A stretch of 64,000 nucleotides of DNA from Seiridium cupressi (GCA_036674765.1 JARVKI010000142.1:1-64000), one strand, 5' to 3'; numbered from the stretch's first letter, positions 24,201 to 37,217 are shown. Numbers and translations are program-made. The notes: generated from the letters alone by a model not told the origin.

Positions 24201-26992
24201 GAGAGCGGCTTCTGGAAACGATCAGGCTCAAGACATGTATTCTCATTGGCATCGATACATGCTCCTCTAGTTTCTGCAATGTTGTACACCATGTCCAGGC
24301 GGCATTCGAGTGATTTGGTCGGATTCGAGATGAATATCAAGTCAAGCATCCCTCGATAGTGTGGTGGTGAAGAGCTGTCCACGTCGTTGAACGAGGCACC
24401 GCGGGATAGGTGGGCTATTGCGGGCCTTACGACAAAGTTTACATAATGAATCCATGAACCCGGAAGACCTAGTTAGAATGTTATCTACATAGATGGAGAC
24501 ATCATCAAGTTCCACATTTCGAGTCCCACAGCTGATAAGACTGGAGAAGGAAAGTATTACAGTTACCGATGACAGCAAAACCCTTGAATCAGGAACGAGT
24601 TCCCGAAGGATTGAATCCACCGAACTACCCTTGACCACCATCTGGGGCCGCATTACGACTGTGTAGCCCACGGGAGGTGTGGAGCGTCTCATCTCGGGGC
24701 CAGGCGGGGCCGTTCGTAATGATTGCCGGTTCTTTCTCTGAGGTCCTGAGGGCACGTGTGTACAAGTAGAAGCCCAGTAGCTGAACTCCTGTGGCCAGCC
24801 ACCGTAAGGCTGCTTACGAACCGTAGATCGAGTTCAATCTCGCCATCTAGGTGCAGCACAGCCAGTCACAAAATGAAGAGGGTGGACCTAGAGGTCGGGA
24901 GACGTGTCTGGCTGGCCCAGCTCGAAAAGCAAGAGGCTGAGTCCCTGTGCATTGGCAGGGTACAATCTGTCATCCGATCCGACGTGGTCCTGTCGCAGTA
25001 TAGAACTGTTCTGGAAGACGCACGGTCGGCACGCCCAGGATGGACCTCCCCAAATGGGGCCTGTTCTTATCTCCAGATCCCAGCGTCCAGTCTCGAGTTG
25101 CGGGTTAGGAAAGATTGAGCTACAAGAGGTAAAGACCTTCATAGGTTCTTGTTTGCTGGTGGCGTGCGAAAGAGACGGCAATCGCCGGCCAAGCCGGACA
25201 ATCTACCGATAAGGGTAATGTTCCAGCACATTTCCATGCGAGCGTATGCAGTCAGCAGCGGCACATGGTGGTGCCAAGAAGGAGGGTCTGAGCGGACACC
25301 GCCGGAAGAGGGACGCCGGAGGATACTTGTGGGTTGTACACCATTAGACTTCAGCCCCGCTCCGAGTTTAAATTCCACTACTGCCCGGGGCAGTATGCGA
25401 GAAGTTCATATACCGGTACGTAGGCCTGAAATCCCCTCATGTCAGAGGTGTATGATGGACTAGCGGTTGGGATCGGTTTATTCGTCTCAGATGCTCTGCA
25501 GGCGCAAGAGCCGTGGTGTTTGGTTCCACGCCGATGGTCTGCCCCAGATGAACGGCCCAAGTCGCCAGGCGTCCAGGGCATCTTCTCCACCTTCTTGGTT
25601 GATGTCATTACGTTTGCCAATGGTGCCACAAGACCTTGGGTCTGCTTGGCATGGAGGATCTCAGCCAATGCGAAGAGGATGCCCGCAGCATTATGCGATT
25701 CGATCCCGTTGCGACGCCTCCGATCGACCATTCACAGGCACGTGCCCACTGTCGTACGAGTGCTGTTTGGAGAGACCCCGAGGGCTCAGTGCAAGATCAA
25801 GGTCGGCGCCCAGTCTACCCAGTACTGGATGTACATACTGGAGGTACCTGGTTTTGCTGGGCTCTCGTGGATGGAGGAGCGCGCGACCTTTGCCTTCCTG
25901 ATCTGGGGATTGTTGCTGCCAGCTCTGCCGCGTACAGCAGTGACTCGACGCCTGCATCAAGATCCAAGACATGATCGGATGTGTCGGCCCACCGACGCTC
26001 AATAACTGCAGCACAGCCGTGATCACTACATACCCTGCTGCGCGAGAATTGAAATACTATCGCCCAATTCAACCACAGAACATGTACCAGACAGGCTTTA
26101 TCCAAGCCCGGTGTAATCTCACGCTACAATGGATGCTCCCCATAAACACTAGTGGCAGGCTGCACTGTCCCCACCGAGCGCCCCCCGGCTGGCTGCGGGT
26201 TGGTCTTTGGTCGAAGCCAATTTGGATTACTGTGAGCAATGACAGTAGGAGAAACACGACGGCTGATACGTCGACCGTGCCTAAACCAGGCGCTGATAGA
26301 AACGTCGCCGTGCTACAGTGTAACCAAGCTAGCCCTAGAAGCACGACGCTGGTGTCCACATGGACGGGGATTGCCCGGTGCCGCGGACCACCTCTGCTTT
26401 ACCCGAGCCTCTGACGTACAAGGGATTGCGGAGAATACTTGCAAGTCCTATTGAGCTCGGGGCACGGGTAATGTAGCACATAGGTCGCCCATGGTGCTGC
26501 TTTGCCTGCTTTCGCCTGCTCTTCCTGTCGCAAAGATACGAGCAACGCCGTGCTGGCGGGCAACCGCGAAAAACGAGATGCAATACCAAGAGGCTCGGCA
26601 GTGCCAATGTCCGGCCAAAGTGGCTTGGCCTGGCAGAACTGCACCAAGTGAAGGAGGAGGCGAAGGCTCGAGGAAGTCCAAGTGGGCTTGCATCCCCACC
26701 CTCTTCATCCTAGACTAGCTCATACGTTGGGAGTCGTAACGAATGATCTGCATGGGGTATTGCTGTGCGTACAGTACAGTAGGTAGTCTGGTAAGCTGTT
26801 TAAATATTGTCCGGGGCGTCTCTGCGAAATTGGTTCCTCTCGACATGCGCGGCCCGTCATCTTGTAAGAAGCCCCCACACGCCTGTGCAGCTGATATATA
26901 CCCGTTCCTCGACCCTCATCTTTCTGTCGCTCAGCCCGGATCACTCTTGACCTCTATATCCTCTACCTGTGCTCTGCCAGGCCCTTCCCAAC
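24201..26992. other. Gene-poor, stop-poor stretch with no recognised gene
   Basis: Many open frames of 90-190 codons overlap on both strands, for example 25439-26005 (+) and 25378-25731 (-). None shows a family motif, and no splicing I tried joined them into a recognisable protein. GC-rich composition may simply lower stop frequency. The right end holds the promoter of the amino-acid permease. Confidence 0.45.
26891..26903 (+). promoter_or_regulatory. TATA-like box of the permease gene
   Basis: The sequence CTGATATATACCC lies about 100 bases before the ATG at 26993 and is followed by CT-rich leader sequence. Position and composition suit a core promoter; this is inference only. Confidence 0.35.
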
Positions 26993-29180
26993 ATGGCGAA
27001 CGAGGCCGTTTACAACGGCTCCTCCCTGGAGAAAGATGCCGGGCCTCCTGGCTACTCAGCACCCGCTCAACCGCACAGCCATCAGGATGGCGCCGTGCGT
27101 TCTGACAACTGGTTCACCCGCAATGGATTGAACCTCGAGTCGTTCAAGAAGCGAGATTACGGGAAGGGCATCGTCGAGCTTGACCGGTCCATGAAGCCCA
27201 GACACTTGCACATGATCGCTATCGGTGGATCGATTGGGGCCGGATTTTTCGTCGGTTCCGGTGGCGCTTTAAGCAAAGGCGGCCCCGGCTCTCTGCTGAT
27301 TGACTTCCTGATTATTGGTATTATGATGTTCAACGTCGGTAGGTGACCCCATTGGATAGCGCCCGGCTACGCGCAGAGGCTGACTTTGACTGCTAGTGTA
27401 CGCTCTTGGTGAACTTGCTGTCATGTATCCCGTGAGTGCTATATTTTATCTATGAGGCTCCCGGGCCCATTTATGGAATTCCTGTCGGATATATTAACAC
27501 AGTTTGTTGTAGGTCTCTGGTGGTTTCTACACCTACGCTGTCCGTTTCATTGACCCCAGCTGGGGCTTCGCCATGGGCTGGAATTATGTCATGCAATGTA
27601 AGCAACTATCTCGGCGTGCCAGGTTATACCATTCCAGGTACCGAATATCACTGACCGAACCTCAGGGGCTGTCGTGCTGCCGCTTGAACTGACTGTCTGC
27701 GGTCTGACCATTGGCTATTGGGATACAGAAGGCAAGATCAGTGTCGCCGTTTGGATAACAGTGTTCTTCGTCTTAATCCTCATCACCAACCTTTTTGGAA
27801 CCCTGGGATATGCAGAAGAAGAGTTCTGGTCCGCAATAATCAAGTTATCGGCGACTGTTATCTTCATCATCATCGCATTTGTTATGGTCTTGGGAGGTAA
27901 GCGTGAACTTGCGTCTTGACATGAAGAGGCCACATGTACTGAAATCCCGTAGGTGGTCCCTCCAACGGCCGGTATGATGAATACTGGGGGGCTCGGCTAT
28001 GGTACGAGCCAGGTGCCTTCAACAACGGCTTCCTGGGCTTCTGCTCAGTTTTCGTCACAGTACGTCCACAGATGTTTAATTGCGCATCTACAAAGTGGCC
28101 TACTAACCCAATCTCCAGGCGGCATTCGCTTTCAGCGGGACTGAACTGGTTGGACTTGCGGCCGCAGAGTCAAGGAACCCAGTCCAGGCATTGCCGGGTG
28201 CTATCAAGCAGGTCTTCTGGCGTATCACCCTGTAGGTCATACTTCCCCCCCCTCCCACCTTTACCTTGCAGACAAAGAAGAAGAAAAAAGACATCTTTTT
28301 CATCGCATACTAACTTATTCCTAGCTTCTACATCTTGGGTCTTCTTTTTGTGGGCTTGTTGATCCCTTACAACGACGACAATCTGCTCGGCTCCAACGCG
28401 TACATCAACGTCAACGCTTCTCCATTCGTGCTAGTTGGTAAATATGCTGGCCTCCATGGATTCGACAGTTTCATGAATGTGGTGATCCTTGTCTCGGTCC
28501 TTTCTATTGGTGTTTCAGCCGTCTACGGGGGCAGCCGTACCCTGACAGCACTTGCCCAACAGGGATATGCTCCGAAGATCTTCTCATACGTCGACAAATC
28601 CGGAAGACCCCTCTTCTCCGTCAGCATCATCCTGCTATTTGGTGTTCTAGCTTATGTCAACTTGAGCACTAGCGGTACCACTGTCTTCACCTGGCTGCAG
28701 GCCTTGTCTGGACTTGCTGCCTTGTTCACCTGGGGCTCGATCTGCCTAGCTCATATCCGTTTCCGAACGGCCTGGAAATATCATGGCCACACCTTGGATG
28801 AGATACCTTTCCAGGCCATCGGTGGTGTCTACGGCTCATGGCTCGGACTCGTCCTAATTGTGCTTGTGCTCATTGCCCAATTCTATGTCGCGGTCCAGCC
28901 GCTCGATGTACAGGCCTTTTTCGAATCTTACCTTGCTCTACCCGTTGTTCTCTTCTTTTGGATTATCGGATACCTCTGGAAACGTCAGGGTAAGTCTACG
29001 GCGAGCATCGTGCTGAATAAAATATCTCATTTGCTGATACGTATTACAGGATGGTTGCGCACCCACCAAATGGACGTTGATACTGGTCGTCGCGAGCTTG
29101 ACTGGGATGAGATCAATGCTTACCGGGCCCAAATTGCGGCGATGCCAGCCTGGAAACGCTTCTACCACATCTTGTTCTAG
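26993..29180 (+). CDS. Amino-acid permease (YAT/APC family)
   Basis: The 570-residue plasma-membrane amino-acid/H+ symporter has eight exons: 26993-27338, 27397-27431, 27513-27597, 27666-27896, 27953-28059, 28119-28231, 28325-28989 and 29050-29180. The first helix region carries the hallmark LKPRH-like entry ([20 protein letters not shown]), followed by [20 protein letters not shown]. Later come [37 protein letters not shown] and [14 protein letters not shown]. About 12 helices fit. The C-terminus (WKRFYHILF) is the aromatic tail used by fungal permeases for ER exit and sorting. Family assignment is very secure; which amino acids it carries is not readable. It lies between the coiled-coil gene and the terpenoid locus and may be unrelated to either. 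Confidence 0.93.
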
Positions 29181-29855
29181 AGTTTCAGCACGACTAAGAC
29201 ACGTAACGGGAATCCTGGCTGCGCGGTACTTCAATCAATAATTTCTCCATAGACGACCCCTAGAAGGCGATGATCAACGTAATAAGAATGCACGACGGCC
29301 AGCGGTTGCAGCCATGAGTACCCCTTTTGTGTTTGATAGACGTGGCAAAGGATCCGATCACATTGAGTGCCTTCTTTACGAATACTCCTGGCCTTTCAAA
29401 TAAGTCTCCAGCAACCTGACTGGCTGAATATGTCTTGTGTACGGCGGGTGATACACACTCGAGGGTAGCGGATGAACGAGCTGTGCATGGATATATATGA
29501 TTTGTCATGAAATAGATAAAAGCAAAATTGATTTACATCAAAAATAAAGAAGAGGCGTTCGAGAACGTGTTACTCGCACAGTCCAGGACAGTGCGATCTT
29601 GCTGACATAACATATTGTTCGTTGCGTTGCTTGAGAGCAATGTAACATCCCCAAACCGGTGTTCGGCACGCACCTCAAACGAATCACATAGTTATCACAC
29701 CGCGAAAGTTCTCTTCCACGGTGGTTTGGAATTTAATGAAAACAATGAATGATCGGCATCTCATCGTTCATGCGGACTGCCTGAGCCCTTCGTCAATTGC
29801 GGGCTCGCGTAAGGAACATTTTCACAACTATCTGAGAGATGATACCGAGGTGCGA

Positions 29856-31031
29856 TTAGCTCCTCTGCCGCAAACTCGTCATTTGCCCCAACTCGTCGGT
29901 GTATATCTCATCAAGGCCAAGTTCGCACAGTTTGTAGCGCTCCATAGCCTTGTGCATCGAGACGAATCCCATGGCGTGTTCAAGCCATGCCTTTGCGTAA
30001 GGTTCCTTGTCCTTCAAAACAAGTTGAATGCGTCGATGGGCAGCCACATTTTCGTTTATCATATCTCTGAAGACTGCGTACACATTCCTGCCCTCGTAGA
30101 AGGCTCGGTTGTGTACGTAGTTATGTTTCTCTCCAGCTCTCTCTTCCTTGTAGAACCTAGCGAAGAGTGTATTAGTACCAACACAAGGAAGGACTGTGGT
30201 GGGAATCCCGGAGGGGGAAAGCGGTGGGGGGCCTACGACAGTATATCGTTCGTGAACGATATGTATTTGTTCATGTCAGCAATTGCCTCCATGTAGCAAG
30301 ATACGTCAGGGTAAAGCTCTTTCGGAAATGTGAGCAAAACATAGGCTTCAGAGATGCCGTCCTTATCTCGTAGATAGTAGGGCCAGCTGTCGCCGCCAAG
30401 AGTTCGAGTCATTTTGGGCAACTCAAAGCCCTCGAGCACGTTGGCATTGATGAAGTTAAGTGCGGAGGTCACGATAAAATTGGCCACGATGGGAGAGTAG
30501 AACTTGTAGCTTAGCCGCAAGTAATCAGCCCATGCTCGGGCAAGGATGGAGGGCTGTAGGACACCGCTTTGGAATTTATAAATAAAGCCTTGCCATTCCT
30601 CTGGATTCTTGTTAGCTTCGTCGTCGACAAGAACCGCCAGCCAGGTGAAGATGCCGGTATAGATTCGCACATCGAGTGGATGGTTGGGGTAGCATAACTA
30701 CGGCAGGGATATGTCAGCATTGTCAGATTGAAAAGGTGTACTAGGAACGTACATGAGCGTAGTACACCCCGACTTTGAAAGAATAGTAGGATCGTGTTCC
30801 TTCCGGGTATGGTATTCCAACGTAGGCGGCCTGTTCGTGCATGCCTCTCAATAGACCTTCAAGATCGTCTCCTGATGTGGCTCCCTCATACCCCAGCTCC
30901 TTGTCGAGCTGCTTGATCAGGGGCTTCAGCATGCGCCCAATGTCCTCTGGAGTATTGGGCGTGGGGTCTATCAGATCGACCTCGACAGGGGAATCGAATA
31001 CAACCAAGGGCCCGAGTTGCGTTACCACCAT
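29856..31031 (-). CDS. Sesquiterpene cyclase homologue (trichodiene-synthase family)
   Basis: The 346-residue class I terpene cyclase homologue has exons, on the minus strand, 31031-30753, 30697-30237 and 30156-29856. The metal-binding aspartate-rich motif reads LVDDEANKN, a DDxxN variant of DDxxD. The NSE-type motif NDILSFYKEERAGE is split by intron 2 and is only intact if the GTAGGC donor is used. A C-terminal block (FVSMHKAMERYKLCELGLDE) agrees with the family. It would cyclise farnesyl diphosphate by ionisation to a sesquiterpene. It is slightly shorter than the usual 370-390 residues. Sequence resembles longiborneol-synthase-type members more than trichodiene synthase itself, but the product cannot be predicted. 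The P450 1 kb upstream on the same strand suggests a two-step pathway. Confidence 0.87.
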
Positions 31032-32066
31032 GTTGGGCCAAGCAGGTCAAATCGATCCAAACCGTTAATGACAAGGAACTGAACTATTCTGTGAGCGCCC
31101 CGACTTCAATAGGCAAAACGAACAGCAGGGAGACCAAGTGGTGACGGTCGTCCTATTTGTATTCGTGACTTAATACCACGACGCTAGCTCCAACCGACTA
31201 CTGCAGTTACAGGACCCGTTCCAGAGAAAACAGACATTGGGGTTTCATTCATTACTAAATCTCTACTTAACACCAAGCCTCTTATCGCCGCAGTGGCTAA
31301 AGTGGTCGTCGCCATCATTGGTAGCTAGCGCCCGTGATGCAACGACGCATCCTCGGGTTCCCATCTCTGCCGTAGGCAACCCGGCCGCAGTATCGGAGGA
31401 CTTGGGACCTACGCGAAAGGGGTTGCCGCTCATGCACAAGCCGAACTAGCAAGGACCACTGCGCCAGACTGCAATCCCAAAGCCTGACGGCGGGCCATAG
31501 CGTTCACAGAAGAAGCCACAGACAGACAGTGAGGTTTTGCCTCATACTGTCAAAGCATTGTTGCGGATCGGCATCCTTGTATAACAAGGGCCGTACCGCG
31601 GCCAAGCTACTCCTTTTGGTTCTTGGCGTGATCATGAATCCTAGTGTGCTCTGGCATACTCGCTTCCGATCTGACCATCAGCCATCGTGTATCCAACATG
31701 GGTCATCAGAGACCCACTCTCGGATCACCATACATGGAAGGGGGGGAAGTGCCCCCTAAGTCGGAGTCGAGAGCGAGGGATATCAACTAGGGCGGAATCG
31801 GCATGTCGACGTTGGGTCTTTTCTTTTTGCTTATTTGGCTAGACTTGGGTGAGACTGAATGAGGAGAATCACAACCAAGTTTCAGATTCGTGCTTGCAAC
31901 TGTAAGCATACACATATCGCGGCAAGGTCGGGAAAACTTTTTTTTCTTTCCCTCCACAAATAAGCAACCATTGAAGGTTCTCATCTTCTTATCTAGGCTA
32001 GAAACATCCATTTATATCGCTAGGCGTAGTGCAATAGATCACTAGCCGCGAACATGGTAGTCTGAA

Positions 32067-33780
32067 CTATGTTGACGTAGCGGGTGTGAGACGGCAAACC
32101 AGTGGCTTACGATCCCAAATCACGTACACGTTCTGATCCCTCCATCCAGGCCCGACATCTGAATCAATGTCAAAGTTGTATAACAGCTTGCCAAGCAGGA
32201 GCCTCATCTCGTGCCAAGCCATGTTCATGCCCAAACAGTTTCTGGGACCAATGGAGAAGGGCTGATGTGCCTCACGATTGTCGTCCTTGTACTCTGGGTC
32301 GCCAAGCCAGCGCTCGGGCACGAAGTCATCGGGATTTCTGTATGCATAGCCTCCTATTAGCATTACGTATTATTTACCTCTTTGCGTATTCATTCAGGAC
32401 GAACTTGCCTGAAATTTGCTGGGGAACGATAGGTAGCAGTTTGGTGAACAGATACTCGGGTACCTCCCGGCAGCCACTTGCCCAAAACCATATTGCCGCC
32501 GTCTGCGATTTCGCGAGGTATGGCAGAAGGAATCGAGGGATATACTCTCAGACCTTCTTTGAGACCTAGTTGAGGCATGTAAGTGGGAGACGCGAGAAGA
32601 AAATGTAGGATTCGTGATTTGCTTACATGCGTTCAAATATTCCAGTCCTGCGAGACCCTCGAACGTGATATCCTCATTGCTCTGGAAGCGACGGCGGACT
32701 TCTTCCGTCAATATCCTCTTCTTGTCTGGATTTGCGAGTAGATAATACGTCAAACCAGTGAGGAGCGAGGCTGTAGGGGTCCCTGTTTAGCTGTGTCAAG
32801 GTCTAATGCGAGCGATACAACACATACCTGTTGTCTCCGTGCCAGCGGTCATGAACAGTTCCGCGTTGTTGTACATTTCTTCCATAGTCAGAGTATTGGA
32901 CTGTTCGACAAGATTCCAGAGGTCAGGTTTGTCTGATCCTTCCTCGAGACGCTTTTCGACGCGAGTGACTGTATGGTTGAAGTGATCCAAGCGCATGGCC
33001 GTGATAGACTTGGGCTCTATGAGAGCAAACGTCTTCCTGAGGATAGGGTAGAACTCGATCATTTGAATCATCGGGAGGACCTTGAGACCCAGTTGAGCAT
33101 GAGACGTAAGATGGTGATTTGTGCAAGCTCACCTTGACGGTGTTGAATACCGTCGCGACCCATGACGAGTATGCCCCCTTCTCAAGTAACCCCAAGGAGT
33201 CTCCAAAGGCCAACTCGGCCATGATATCGAATGTTGTGAAGTTGAGCAACTCGGTCACGTTGACGGTACCAGCGTTGCGCCCGTTCCTAACCATGAGATC
33301 GGCATACTTTATGAACATGGGTTCTTGGGCCTTCAAAGCCTTCTCGGAAAAGGCGGGCGAGAAAACACGCCGTATCGCTGCGTGACGCTCCTGGTTATTC
33401 TCCGTGATGAGGTTAGGAGTACCATTTGCCGATGGTGCATGGAACCGGACTTCTTTCCCGTTTTCCTTTTTGCCCTTCTGCACACCAGCGATGTCCTTCC
33501 AGGCTCGGCCGTCAGCGTAACTAACATCATTGGGAGCAAACCTCACGACTGGCCCGTATTTTCGGTGAAGCCTGGTCATGTGGCGGACCTGGCCACCCCG
33601 AAGGCATGCTACCCAGTAAGGAATCCGACTGATAGCTGACACCTTTGGGCCCGGATAGTCGCGCAGCGGGTGCAAGTAGAGAGCGTACAACGGATAGGAT
33701 ACGAACAACAGGGCCACCAAAGCCAGAACGGCCTTTGCAGTCGTGACGCCGGCGCCGGCACCATCGTGAATGTCGACCAT
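32067..33780 (-). CDS. Cytochrome P450 monooxygenase (CYP65-like)
   Basis: The 494-residue microsomal P450 has exons, on the minus strand, 33780-33133, 33080-32828, 32782-32627, 32565-32409 and 32337-32067. An N-terminal membrane anchor (VLALVALLFVSYPLYALYL) is followed by HPLRDYPGPK. The I-helix oxygen-binding motif is AGTETT, split after exon 2. The K-helix ExxR is EGLR, the PERW motif is FVPERW and the heme loop is FSIGPRNCLG with the cysteine ligand. Intron 4 uses a GC donor (AG|GCAAGT), the only choice that joins ANFR to NPDDFVPERW. Overall it resembles the CYP65 group that includes sesquiterpene hydroxylases. It probably oxidises the product of the neighbouring cyclase; this is inferred from position. 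Confidence 0.92.
32338..32408 (-). other. Non-canonical GC-AG intron in the P450 gene
   Basis: The 71-base intron begins GCAAGT after an AG exon end and finishes with CAG. This is the standard context for the rare GC-AG class. No GT donor nearby restores the frame into FVPERW. Confidence 0.75.
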
Positions 33781-35465
33781 GGTGATTGTTAGATAGGCCG
33801 AGGCGCAAGTGTGCTGACGTGCCGCATACGCATGGCTAATTTCTTATAAAGTAAAGAACGACGGTGCGACCGTCTGGCGTGCTGCTAGCTATGTGGTGAC
33901 ACGGGCACATAGATTGCACTGCAGGGGCGTAGGGTTCTATCCAGTCACTGTCGGAGGTCGAATACTCTATGGACAACCTTGTTGTGTGATTTAATTTACA
34001 CTGCATGCACTGTGCCGCGAAACCATAGACGTGCATATTGTTTCGACATCAGCACCCTAGTTTGGGGAAAGTAGCGCGACAGCCGAGCACAGTTGATCAA
34101 CGGTCGAAACGCCTGGTGTCAAAGATGTCAACCGGCCTCCTGGACAGAAGCTGGTCCCACATACCATGTTATTACTATGGCAGAATATTGATCAGCTAGC
34201 AGCTAATTGTCAACCCGCTGGATTGGCTACCTGTCGTCCGGGATTACCCCTGGCCGCAGCCGAAGGATGTTAGCCCCCGTATAATAGCGGAGCTTTGCCC
34301 TGTAGCTGAGATGCTACATACATATGTAATGTAGCCAGGTCACATCGCCTGCAGATACTAAATCCCGACTCTGAAGTGGATGGGCAGCATTTTCCCTCGA
34401 TGAAGGTCGCTCGGCTGCAGAATCCCGACTCCCATGTTCTCGGGCCAAGTCAGTCTGGAGAATAAAATCGCGACTTTCGGCAGCTGATCACCATCTGAAC
34501 CACCTACATACATACATGTAGCAGGTAGGTACTCCCCGGCGGGTCCTGTGCTAGAGACGCCGACTCAACAACTAGTCTACATACATTAGTCCCAATCTTT
34601 ACGCACTTGCTAACCTAGTGTAGTCGGAACACCACCCGCGGAATCTCCACAGACGGTAGACCCATAGTTTCTATGTAGACAGCTTCACGTCCCACTATAT
34701 CCGTAGTCTGTCACCTCTGGCCTGACCCAGGCTAATTGGCGATCTCCAAATTAACTCCTGTTTGTCCTGGCCGTCTCCAGATCAGTCTCGGGCCATTCTC
34801 TTTCAGTCCCCTCAAACTTTAGCCTGTGCCCCTGTCATCCAGAACCATGGTTCAGTGTGAGGTGCATATACATACCCCATGCAGATGCTGGGGGAAGGGC
34901 GGCTTAGCATACAGCCTATCCATGCCAGTTCCTGTCCTGTAGCGCCGAAGTGTGGTCGTGATTGCGGTATAGTCGAAGAGCACTATCCCCCTAGCCGTGG
35001 AGCAGAATTTTTCGCGTAATACTTTCGCCTCGCCAGGGGTTTGTTTCACTGGGTGAATTCAGGGAAAGGATGATCTCGCAGGGGAGATTTCGACCTTCAT
35101 CTGCAGGGCCGTGGTGCCGTGTTCCCCCAAACATGCATTAATGCAGATTTTCAACTCTATCGGTCACATTGAGACCCTGTATGGGCCGTCAGCCCCCGCC
35201 CTTTGCAGTACTAATCGACTGTAGCATCAATTCCGGACGATGGCCTGGTATCTCCCGATCTCTCGACTGCTGCTCCGCACGACCGTTATGGTCTGTTCTC
35301 GTCCCAGTGAATCTCTCAAGATACAAAATCTGACTCCTCCCCCCCACCACACCATCCGAACCCACCTTGGGGGTAGCTTTGTTAGACTATTCGTCGCTCA
35401 CTCTCCTTTAGCTTTGTTATACTACTGAAAAGCCTTAATACATTTCACGGTGGAGTCCAGTCACG
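33781..35465. promoter_or_regulatory. Divergent intergenic region between the P450 and Pth11-like genes
   Basis: The two genes point away from each other across 1.7 kb, so this is probably a two-way regulatory region. I see no gene in it. It contains two copies of AATCCCGACT (34361-34370, 34421-34430), a variant AATCGCGACT (34466-34475), and several short CTACATA words between 34310 and 34590. No known regulator site is assigned. Confidence 0.45.
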
Positions 35466-36902
35466 ATGTGGTCGCCGGAGCCGGGAACGCAGGCTGTCTT
35501 GACAGTGCTGATGATAGTCTTCTTGATCCTCAACTTTGTCGGGGTAGGCCTGCGTGTTTTTGTGAGAGTGGTTATCAAGGGTTCTTTCGGCTACGATGAC
35601 TGGGCTATGATTGCCGGTTTGGTAAGTGTTGCTCAGTGGACCTCTCACCGAGGACTCTCCTCGAGGATTCTCCTTCTGACAGTGGATAGTCTGGTTTCTG
35701 CGGCATGTGTGGGACTTTGTTCGCAACCATGATCTATGGCTTTGGTGCAACCGTGATGAGACCTGATATAGATGCGATAAAGGCTGCTCAGGTGAGTGGT
35801 GAAAGCATGAAAGATTACCTCTCTGCAACACGAGCTAAACGCCAGATGTGCAACTGAACAGTCACTTGTCGCTTTCCAACTTGTCTACGTCGTCGCGGCG
35901 TATTTGACCAAAATCAGCGTGGCATTGGTCTTGTTTCGAATTGCAAGCGCCGAAACCGTCATTCGAAGAATCCTTCTTGTTTCAATCGGCGTCGTTACAA
36001 TTTTTGCGGTGGCAACGTTCCTTGGGCTCGCCTTGCAATGCCGACCCCTTTCATTGGCGTGGGGTGTCGGCACTGGCACCTGTGTTGAAGCAAAGGTCAT
36101 CACCAACATCGCGTATGCATTCTCTGCTTGTGATATTGCCAGCGGCTGGTTATATGCAGTAGGTCGCTTGATTCTTTTTGAGTCTGTTCACACGCAGAGA
36201 CACCTGACTCATTGGATAATAGTTACTGCCGGTAGCCATGTTGTGGAACGTCAAGCTCAGTCCCCGAATCAAGATATCCATTATGATCCTGCTTGGTTTG
36301 AGTGTCTCGTAAGTTCTGTTGTCTCTCAAGATGCCAGTGATGGATTTGCACTAATACATCTGCCATTACAGGAGCAGCATAGCAACACTGGTACGACTCA
36401 AGTATGTAGTGGACCTAGGGGCTGTTGGCTCTGGCGACCCTGGTATGCCAATGAGAATGCTGGACTCTATTATCTGGTAAGTTACCATAATACGTAGAAT
36501 CCGGCACGTTCCTGCTGGCTCTGTCTACCAGCAACGTTGGCTGTGATTACTACGCATGGCAAGTCCAGTACTGATGATGCGCTTACTAGGTCTACCCTCG
36601 AAATTGCCTTGGCCATTTTTGCCGCATCGTTAGCCGCTCTACGACCACTATTCAAATTTATCACTGGAAAAGGCGAATCGACCGGTGGAGGCAAAACCTA
36701 TGAACTCTCAAACAGGCAGCGCTCGCGTGACAGGATGAATCCTGCGATCCGTCTTGATAATACAAAAGATTGTCATTCGGATACTGGCAGCCAAGAGTTC
36801 ATTTTGCATCAAGGATATGAAACCCCGGCGAACAAAGTTGCACCTGGTGCTATCCGGAAACATACGAGGGTGGAGGTCACTCGTTTCCCGCAGGATCATT
36901 AA
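35466..36902 (+). CDS. Pth11/SAT4-like integral membrane protein (fungal rhodopsin-type domain)
   Basis: The 352-residue seven-helix membrane protein has six exons: 35466-35621, 35690-35791, 35862-36158, 36223-36308, 36372-36476 and 36590-36902. It lacks a CFEM domain. Recognised pieces in order are LRVFVRVVIKGSFGYDDWAM (entry of the domain), YLTKISVALVLFRIA, LALQCRPLSLAW, WLYALLPVAMLWNVKLSPR and MLDSIIWSTLEIALAI, then LRPLFKF. The hydrophilic C-terminal tail is about 85 residues. Fungi have large families of these, linked to surface sensing or found as uncharacterised neighbours in secondary-metabolite clusters such as that of satratoxin. Here it is divergent from the P450. Role unknown. Confidence 0.88.
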
Positions 36903-37217
36903 ACTTCGTACGTTTCTCACTGATGAGGCTGCCGTTGGTAGAGCAATCCGGGACACGCTTCAAGACCCCTCGTCGAAGGCCCAGACATTCTTGTTTGGGC
37001 TTGGGACTAAGCTTAATACTACAAAGATCGAAGTTTGTTTCGATGGATTTGTGTAGACAAAACGTCTAGAAGTGATCATAATGTATTTGTACATCTTCAT
37101 CTGCCTGTCCAATGCAACACCAACGCTCATTCTGACGGTATGCTTCGTAGCAAGCAATTTGAGAGGTCCCGGAAACTCACCTTATCACTGGATCCTTCAG
37201 CGCCAGTATTCTAAGAT

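Noticed and set aside
29856..31031. Naming the terpene cyclase as trichodiene synthase
   Set aside because: Only family-level similarity is visible; the metal motif differs and no other trichothecene genes are in the window.
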